Shown: in pieces, positions 7,461 through 11,557 of the stretch | Layout: each line of letters begins with the position of its first letter | Numbering within the stretch: the first letter of the stretch is position 1 | NCBI RefSeq assembly: GCF_947253395.1 | Contig: NZ_CAMXYY010000044.1 | Span: 1-11,557 of the forward strand | Direction: 5' to 3' | Length of the DNA: 11,557 bases | DNA from: an uncultured Olegusella sp. | Lineage (GTDB): Bacteria > Actinomycetota > Coriobacteriia > Coriobacteriales > Atopobiaceae | Notes under the pieces: model-generated | What the model saw: only the letters and a program-made list of their open reading frames with translations | Database searches by the model: none | Told to the model about the DNA's origin: nothing | Position numbers and translations under genes: made by a program

Positions 7461-7644
7461 ATTCCGTATGCCTCCTTGTCTGTAAACACGTTCATCCCAC
7501 ATAGTCTTCCAACTCGTATAGCCCTCTACTCCACACAGCCCTCCATCCTGCACGCTCCTCCACCGGTATACGCCCGCCATTCCACACAGCCCCTCCGTCC
7601 TACAGAGTTTTCCATTCCATACGGTCCTTAACCCCAGATAGTTC
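7461..7644. repeat. Degenerate 17-bp tandem repeat, about 11 units, C-rich and G-poor
   Basis: The sequence after rsgA divides into consecutive units of about 17 bases with an approximate consensus ATTCCACACAGCCCTCC. Clear units start at 7511, 7528, 7545, 7562, 7579 (18 nt), 7597 and 7614 (16 nt); poorer ones lie at 7461, 7478, 7493 and 7630. Units two and five of the core share TCCACACAGCCC exactly 51 bases apart (7530 and 7581), and units at 7511 and 7562 share a GTATA core, so there is also a three-unit, 51-base periodicity. By hand count 7454-7644 has 77 C and 23 G on the plus strand. A transcript leaving rsgA would be C-rich and little structured, like a Rho-loading site. A minus-strand ORF across it (TTG start, no ribosome site) looks incidental. 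Confidence 0.75.
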
Positions 7645-7735
7645 AAACTTTTAGCCCCGAGGAGACATTTTTGTTCGCATCCCTACCAAAAACGCTTCCA
7701 CGGGGCTAAAAGTTTTTAGTAATGTGGGTCTGGGG
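7632..7735. terminator. Large nested palindrome, probable bidirectional terminator
   Basis: AAACTTTTAGCCCCG (7645-7659) is perfectly complementary to 7701-7715, giving 15-bp arms. Inside, GGAG (7661-7664) pairs with TTCC (7696-7699, one wobble) and TTTTTG (7668-7673) with CAAAAA (7687-7692), leaving a 13-nt loop. Outside, CCCCAGA (7632-7638) matches TCTGGGG (7729-7735). On the plus strand the main stem runs into TTTTT, as expected for a terminator after rsgA; the minus strand has only TTT. It sits between two converging genes. Its size and layers exceed a plain terminator, so a small MITE-like or dispersed palindromic element is an alternative. Confidence 0.7.
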
Positions 7736-7746
7736 CAATGTGACCC

Positions 7747-8928
7747 TTATCTTAGGCAGTCGTCGTTATAAAAATCCCGATGAACTTGTTGGCGCTTATG
7801 CATCATTTTTTGCGAAGCAGGACGAAGAACAATGCCAGTTGCGCAACAAATTGATTCCCCAATCATGTTCCATGCACGAAAATCGTAAAAATCTCGACCT
7901 GTAATGAATCTCACGTCGTATCCAGCATTCTCGAGAGCATGCCGACGAAGATTGTCTTCGTTCATTTGTGGGCGCCCTCCATGCCAGCGGAGTCCGTTGA
8001 ACTCGATGACACTGTCTTGATGCTTTTTGCGAGTGTGGGTATTGTGCGCATGAAATAGAGCATCTACCACGAGATATGGCTTCTTCAATATGCATTGCCA
8101 ACTCGAGTCTATATTTATTCGAACGTTAAATTTTGCATTGCTTGCACCAAAGCCACCGGATGCTCTGGGTAGGCGAAGCTGAACCAAACAATACGTTTCC
8201 ATGGGAGATCTACTGCCGTCTTTTATATAGCGTAATGCTCGTTTGGCGATATCTAAACCCGGAATGGTGGTGTGTGAGTTTGCAGATTCTACTTGATGAA
8301 TGTATTCACTAAGTTTGCTAGTAGTAGTGCGCCCAGCACACTCAACATAGCCGTCAAAGCGCGAAGGGATTGCTGATTTTATAGTAGTTGAACCGGTATT
8401 TTGTGTTTGCTTTGCTATTGAAACCAATCCTTTTGGAAGCAAGGCATAGCGATCAGCCAGTTCACAGCCAAAAGCCACAACAAGGTGGAGCTTAGCCAGA
8501 TGAGCTGCCATTTGGAGGAACAACAATTCAGGAGAAACGATAGATTCGTTGGCGCTAAGCTCGTAGAAACTAGCTTGGGGAAGCTTCCAATTGCAGCTTC
8601 GATAAAAATAGACATGAGACTTGTGGCAGCGTTTTTCAGGGTGCACTAAAAATTGCAGAGGCTTTTCTAATTCATAATCGAATTCATCTTGTATGGCTTT
8701 GCAAATCAGCTCTTCACAAGGCATAGACTTTGCATTTTGATTTGCATCTTTTGGTATGGGAAGCAGAGCATGGCGAAGTAGAACGGCGATAGTAAAGTGA
8801 GCATGGGAGAGCAGAGCTGCGGAATCTCTGCAATATGCCGCCACTGATGTATATGGTGAGGGAAGTAGGGTTGCAGCTGCAAGGCGGTAATAGTCTCGGG
8901 CACTTTGATGGGTCAATATATGGTGCAT
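7747..8928 (-). CDS. Coriobacterial-type hypothetical protein with possible PD-(D/E)XK nuclease-like C-terminus
   Basis: A 393-residue protein of unknown function. Its layout resembles a family I recall as abundant in Coriobacteriia: an N-terminal ILTHQSARDYYR, a central SPELLFLQMA (132-141) followed by FGCELADRY (153-161), GSRSPMETYCLVQLRLPRASGGFG (split here as GSRSPMETYCL and LRLPRASGGFG, 238-261), then VVDALF with Asp289 and VIEFNGLRWH with Glu309 and His316, and DNLRR..LENAGYDVRFIT (325-343). The last part resembles DUF559/Vsr-like folds, D...(I)E-x-(D/N)G..H. The usual Asp or Lys after the Glu is Asn311, so nuclease activity is uncertain. There is no signal peptide or membrane segment. 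The start at ATG 8928 has AAGGAGG with 7-nt spacing. The gene's base composition (about 46% G+C by hand count of 180 bases) is lower than rsgA or pyk, in keeping with an accessory gene. It converges on rsgA across the palindrome. Confidence 0.75.
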   Translation of the reverse strand: MHHILTHQSARDYYRLAAATLLPSPYTSVAAYCRDSAALLSHAHFTIAVLLRHALLPIPKDANQNAKSMPCEELICKAIQDEFDYELEKPLQFLVHPEKRCHKSHVYFYRSCNWKLPQASFYELSANESIVSPELLFLQMAAHLAKLHLVVAFGCELADRYALLPKGLVSIAKQTQNTGSTTIKSAIPSRFDGYVECAGRTTTSKLSEYIHQVESANSHTTIPGLDIAKRALRYIKDGSRSPMETYCLVQLRLPRASGGFGASNAKFNVRINIDSSWQCILKKPYLVVDALFHAHNTHTRKKHQDSVIEFNGLRWHGGRPQMNEDNLRRHALENAGYDVRFITGRDFYDFRAWNMIGESICCATGIVLRPASQKMMHKRQQVHRDFYNDDCLR

Positions 8929-8944
8929 TTTTCGGCCTCCTTGC

Positions 8945-9235
8945 TCAAGGGATAAAGCGATACCGTAGCAAATGCATCTTGGATTTAACTTGGATGATAA
9001 CTGCAGCTAGACTGCCTAAAGATTGGCAGAATTGCTCTGTGTAGCCGGCGTACTTTGGGAGTACAACTTGCCATGGACTTGCCCATTGCTGCCTTTTGGA
9101 GAGTTCGTGAAGGGGCAATGATACAGCGATGTTTTGCTTTTTCGCAAAGCCGCAGCTTGAGGAACCAATACATCTTTTGTAAAAGTTTTGCTGTGGGTTG
9201 AAGTCGGTCCAAGGTGGCTTGGCTCTTGTTTTCAT
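8945..9235 (-). CDS. Doubtful 96-codon ORF upstream of the hypothetical protein
   Basis: An open frame from ATG 9235 to a stop at 8945, 16 bases before the downstream start codon. It has no ribosome site, but an extended -10 box (9244-9252) ends 8 bases before the ATG, so a leaderless transcript would fit; leaderless messages are common in actinobacteria. I recognise no family: the protein is rich in Lys, Gln, Ser and Trp (WTDF, WASPW), with three Cys and no evident domain. A competing frame (8985-9212) is open across most of it, which weakens the case. It may be a real small gene, a decayed remnant, or simply the 5' leader of the 7747-8928 gene. Confidence 0.25.
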   Translation of the reverse strand: MKTRAKPPWTDFNPQQNFYKRCIGSSSCGFAKKQNIAVSLPLHELSKRQQWASPWQVVLPKYAGYTEQFCQSLGSLAAVIIQVKSKMHLLRYRFIP

Positions 9236-9243
9236 AAATAAGT

Positions 9244-9252
9244 TTTATAGCA
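9244..9252 (-). promoter_or_regulatory. Extended -10 promoter candidate on the minus strand
   Basis: The minus strand reads TGCTATAAA, matching TGn-TATAAT except at the last base; a weak TTCTTC lies 17 bases upstream. The expected start point falls about 1-2 bases before ATG 9235, so the transcript would be leaderless for the 96-codon ORF or carry a leader of about 310 nt for the 7747-8928 gene. Confidence 0.35.
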
Positions 9253-9261
9253 AACGAACTG

Positions 9262-9307
9262 CTGATGAAGAAAACTTCGTCAGTTTAATGTCAACTGCTA
9301 TGCAGTT
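9262..9307 (+). other. Two adjacent terminator-like hairpins in the divergent intergenic region
   Basis: CTGATGAAG-AAAA-CTTCGTCAG (9262-9283) has a 9-bp stem with one wobble, followed by TTT. AACTGC-TAT-GCAGTT (9293-9307) has a perfect 6-bp stem followed by TT then G. Both have T residues only on the plus-strand side, yet no plus-strand gene ends here. They may end a short RNA, form an attenuator ahead of the pilus genes, or be binding sites. The remainder of 9308-9412 holds no promoter I can call with confidence. Confidence 0.35.
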
Positions 9308-9412
9308 TTGGACAAGCTAAATAGAAATACCCAGCTTAAACAGGCACTTCCTCAGTCAAAAATAGATGCGCACGGAAAACAGATGCCTTTGCGCTGACTG
9401 GGAAGGATGAGG

Positions 9413-10195
9413 ATGTCAAAGCGTTTTCGCCTTATTTTTGCTATAGCCTGCTCTGTTTTGAGCATGATGCTTTGCGCTCTTTATGCTGATCATGTGCGTG
9501 GCGAAGCAGAACGCGTGCGCTCTGAGGCCATTGCTCGTTATGGAGGGGAAGTCGTCACGCTTGTCGTTACAAGCGAAGAGCTTGAGCCGGGCGATATTGT
9601 GACACAGGCAAACGTTACGACGCGCGATTGGTTGGCAGATTTGGCACCCGATGGTGCGTTGCAAAGCTTGGATGAGACCTTAGGTAAGGAGATTAGCGTT
9701 CCTGCTTCTAAGGGTGCACCTCTTACAAAGTTAAACTTCCGCGCAAATGAAGCGATGGCAGATGTACCGGCGGGTCATGTAGCACTGACGCTTCCCATTA
9801 CGGACAAACTTGGTATCCCTCGTAATCTGAGTCAAGGTGCAAGTCTTGAGGCATATCAGGTGTCAAAAGACGGGACATCGCTCATTGCAAAAGGTATGCA
9901 AGTGCTTTCGCAGCCGAGTGCAAATGCTAGTTTGAGCGGAGCACAAGTGACATTGGCAGTGCCACCCGAAGGGGTATCGGCAGTCCTTGCAGCAAGTGCA
10001 GCAGGGGATCTGCGTTTGGTTATTCCAGCTGCTGATGTTGCTGGCAAGGCGAGCGTGCCAGCAGCTCCTGAGCTGAGCGAGCAAGAAGAAGCTGAAAGAA
10101 AAGCTGAGGATGCGGGGGATGCGGCGTCACCAACGGAAGCTCCCGTCAACGAAAGTGCCGCTTCTCCCAATCAAAAGGAAGATACTCATGAGTGA
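9413..10195 (+). CDS. cpaB: CpaB/RcpC-like Flp pilus assembly protein (SAF domain)
   Basis: Likely periplasmic or cell-surface assembly factor of a Tad/Flp pilus, anchored by an N-terminal membrane segment. Numbered from ATG 9413 (260 residues): basic MSKRFR, hydrophobic segment about 6-25 with no lipobox, then a SAF-type domain (about 46-108: VVTLVVTSEELEPGDIVT, LGKEISVPASKGAPLT), a second beta-rich part (about 118-207, VPAGHVALTLPITDKLGI to LRLVIPAAD), and an acidic Ala/Glu/Pro-rich tail from about 218. SAF folds in this family also occur in flagellar FlgA; the pilus assignment rests on the neighbouring TadZ-like gene. ATG 9407 is two codons earlier, but GGAAGG (9401-9406) gives 6-nt spacing to 9413 and none to 9407. 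The stop codon overlaps the next gene by 8 bases. Whole-protein similarity cannot be measured here, so cpaB is an assignment by domain and context. Confidence 0.75.
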   Translation: MSKRFRLIFAIACSVLSMMLCALYADHVRGEAERVRSEAIARYGGEVVTLVVTSEELEPGDIVTQANVTTRDWLADLAPDGALQSLDETLGKEISVPASKGAPLTKLNFRANEAMADVPAGHVALTLPITDKLGIPRNLSQGASLEAYQVSKDGTSLIAKGMQVLSQPSANASLSGAQVTLAVPPEGVSAVLAASAAGDLRLVIPAADVAGKASVPAAPELSEQEEAERKAEDAGDAASPTEAPVNESAASPNQKEDTHE

Positions 10196-11557
10196 AAATA
10201 TCTGGTTTGCGTACTGTGCTCTCAAAGCCCGCGATGAACTCAAACTTGCAGCTCAATCTATGGATGCTGACGCAAAGCTTATCTTTGTTCCCAGTGCTTG
10301 TCGGCTGAGGTCTTTGTTTAGTGAGGAAAAAGTACATAAGTACTCGGCAATTGTGGGTGGCTGTGATGAGGGGATTTCAGACCTCAATTTGGCAGCTGCA
10401 TTGGTGCACGATGGCTATGCTCATCGCGTAGTTTTAGTGACAAAGAGTCCATCTCAGTCTTTGCTTTTGCATGCCAAGCAAGCAAAGGTAGACAGAGTTA
10501 TTGATCTAGAGAAGCTCATGTATGCAGAGCAACCACAGGAAGAAATGTCGCCAGAATCCAGCGATAATTTTCCCACTCAAATGCCGTCTTGCGGTGTGAC
10601 GAGAACCGCTAAATATACGAACTTACATGAGGAAGATCAGTCCTGTTTCGTTGTACCGCAGGCGGGGTCTATGGAGACCAAACGCTTAGAGAATCCAGCT
10701 GAAGTAGCGCCCATTTTTGTATTTGGGTCTGGACGTGGAGGCGTGGGAAAGACTGCACTTGCAGCAATGAGCGCGCTTATTGCTGCTTCTTGGGGTATGA
10801 AAGTTGCACTTTTTGATCTTGATCTTGCCTGTGGCAACCTTTTTTCTCTTTTTGGCTTGCCACGCGCGGCCGCTATGGAGACCTTGAAGTTAGGTATGTT
10901 TGGGGCGGCTCGCCATGCTCGTGGTGAATCTGAAGTTGGAATGGGTGTCAAGAGTAATAAGGATTTGCTTGAAGAGGCGAGCATTCAAGTTGGAGAAAAT
11001 ATTCGTCTTTGGGGCCCTTGTGCGCGTCCTGAATCGGCTGAGAGCATCTCTCCTTTAGTTGAAAAATTGTTGCTGACAGCTGCCTCTGCCTATGACGTGG
11101 TACTTGTGGATACATCATCTACCTGTACCGATGCAGCGGCTCAAGCGTTTCAACTCTGTGATCGCTTGCTGCTAGTACACGATGAATATGCAGGTGGCTT
11201 TGGCTCGCTGGCACGAACTTCGGCATTAGCTGTGCGGCTGGGCGTTGCCCGCACACGTATTGTACGTGTGGCCAATCGGGGTGATCGTCGGACGAAGTTC
11301 GATCTGATGGCAGGTCGAGCTGAGGTAGGGCTGGAAACCGCACGAGCTGTTCGAGTACTTGAGGGTGGCCCTGAAGTATCAGAGCTACTTGCTGCGGGAA
11401 AAGCCCAAGAGCTGGTAAAACTCGACTCTGATTTTGTGCGTTCGGGCGCTCACCTGCTTGCCCAACTACTGAGTGAAGTGGGCAAAATCCCCGATATTCC
11501 TGCAGCTCAGGAGGCTGTTATTGATCCACAAGCTTCTCGCCGACCTTTCAGACTCTT
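10188..11557 (+). CDS. cpaE: CpaE/TadZ-like ParA/MinD-family ATPase of the Tad pilus, 3' end outside window
   Basis: Predicted ATPase that places the Tad secretion machinery in the cell. The reading frame runs open from ATG 10188 to the window edge (456 complete codons). Residues about 1-110 look like the receiver-like domain of TadZ/CpaE (VHDGYAHRVVLVTKSP, VDRVIDLEKL), followed by a variable linker (112-172). The ATPase domain begins IFVFGSGRGGVGKTALAA (176-193); FDLDLACGNL (209-218) is Walker A' and VVLVDTSS (304-311) is Walker B. The deviant Walker A of this family is KGGxGK[ST]; here the first lysine is Arg183, while Lys188 and Thr189 remain. The start overlaps the cpaB stop by 8 bases and has AAGGA 8 nt upstream, pointing to a co-translated operon. 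Expected next, by analogy with other tad loci, are the secretion ATPase (cpaF/tadA) and tadB/tadC. Other MinD-like proteins share the fold, so cpaE rests on the N-terminal domain and the cpaB neighbour. Confidence 0.8.
   Translation, partial: MSENIWFAYCALKARDELKLAAQSMDADAKLIFVPSACRLRSLFSEEKVHKYSAIVGGCDEGISDLNLAAALVHDGYAHRVVLVTKSPSQSLLLHAKQAKVDRVIDLEKLMYAEQPQEEMSPESSDNFPTQMPSCGVTRTAKYTNLHEEDQSCFVVPQAGSMETKRLENPAEVAPIFVFGSGRGGVGKTALAAMSALIAASWGMKVALFDLDLACGNLFSLFGLPRAAAMETLKLGMFGAARHARGESEVGMGVKSNKDLLEEASIQVGENIRLWGPCARPESAESISPLVEKLLLTAASAYDVVLVDTSSTCTDAAAQAFQLCDRLLLVHDEYAGGFGSLARTSALAVRLGVARTRIVRVANRGDRRTKFDLMAGRAEVGLETARAVRVLEGGPEVSELLAAGKAQELVKLDSDFVRSGAHLLAQLLSEVGKIPDIPAAQEAVIDPQASRRPFRL

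Noticed and set aside
7461..7644. CRISPR array
   Set aside because: Units are contiguous, only about 17 bases and poorly conserved, with no spacers and no cas genes nearby.
7443..7646. Minus-strand 67-codon ORF across the tandem repeat, with a 17-residue internal periodicity
   Set aside because: A 17-base repeat automatically gives a 17-residue period in any open frame. The ORF needs a TTG start, has no ribosome site and overlaps the 3' end of rsgA.

Overview
The window looks like a chromosomal stretch from a Gram-positive actinobacterium, most likely of the class Coriobacteriia (an Atopobium/Olsenella-like organism). This is inference. It rests on a G+C content near one half, strong AGGAGG-type ribosome sites with frequent GTG starts, a Tad pilus locus, and a hypothetical protein (7747-8928) with the layout of a multi-copy family I associate with coriobacterial genomes.

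Layout. (1) 1-2686, minus strand: a glycolysis/fermentation pair, D-lactate dehydrogenase (ldhA-like) followed by pyruvate kinase (pyk), with a 15-bp-arm hairpin after pyk. Pyruvate kinase makes pyruvate and ATP from PEP; the dehydrogenase reduces pyruvate and regenerates NAD+. (2) 2687-3411: a divergent control region with a palindrome over a consensus TATAAT box, then a YhcH/NanQ-type gene broken by an in-frame TAG just before its signature motif. (3) 3412-7453, plus strand: a type IIA Ca2+-transporting P-type ATPase and, one base after its stop, the ribosome-assembly GTPase RsgA. (4) 7454-7746: a non-coding block with a degenerate 17-bp tandem repeat (C-rich, G-poor on the transcribed strand) and then a nested palindrome of about 100 nt that probably terminates transcription from both sides. 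(5) 7747-9412: a somewhat A+T-richer accessory island on the minus strand, holding the coriobacterial-type hypothetical protein, a doubtful 96-codon upstream ORF with a possible leaderless promoter, and two terminator-like hairpins. (6) 9413-11557, plus strand: the start of a Tad/Flp pilus operon, a CpaB-like SAF protein overlapping a CpaE/TadZ-like ATPase that runs off the window and has Arg in place of the signature Lys of its deviant Walker A motif.

The metabolic genes, the ATPase and RsgA are conventional. The parts least explained by known gene families are the 17-bp repeat array with its adjoining palindrome, the nonsense-interrupted YhcH gene, the hairpins and possible leaderless transcript in the accessory island, and the altered Walker A of the TadZ-like protein. 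I found no rRNA, tRNA, CRISPR array, insertion sequence or known riboswitch.
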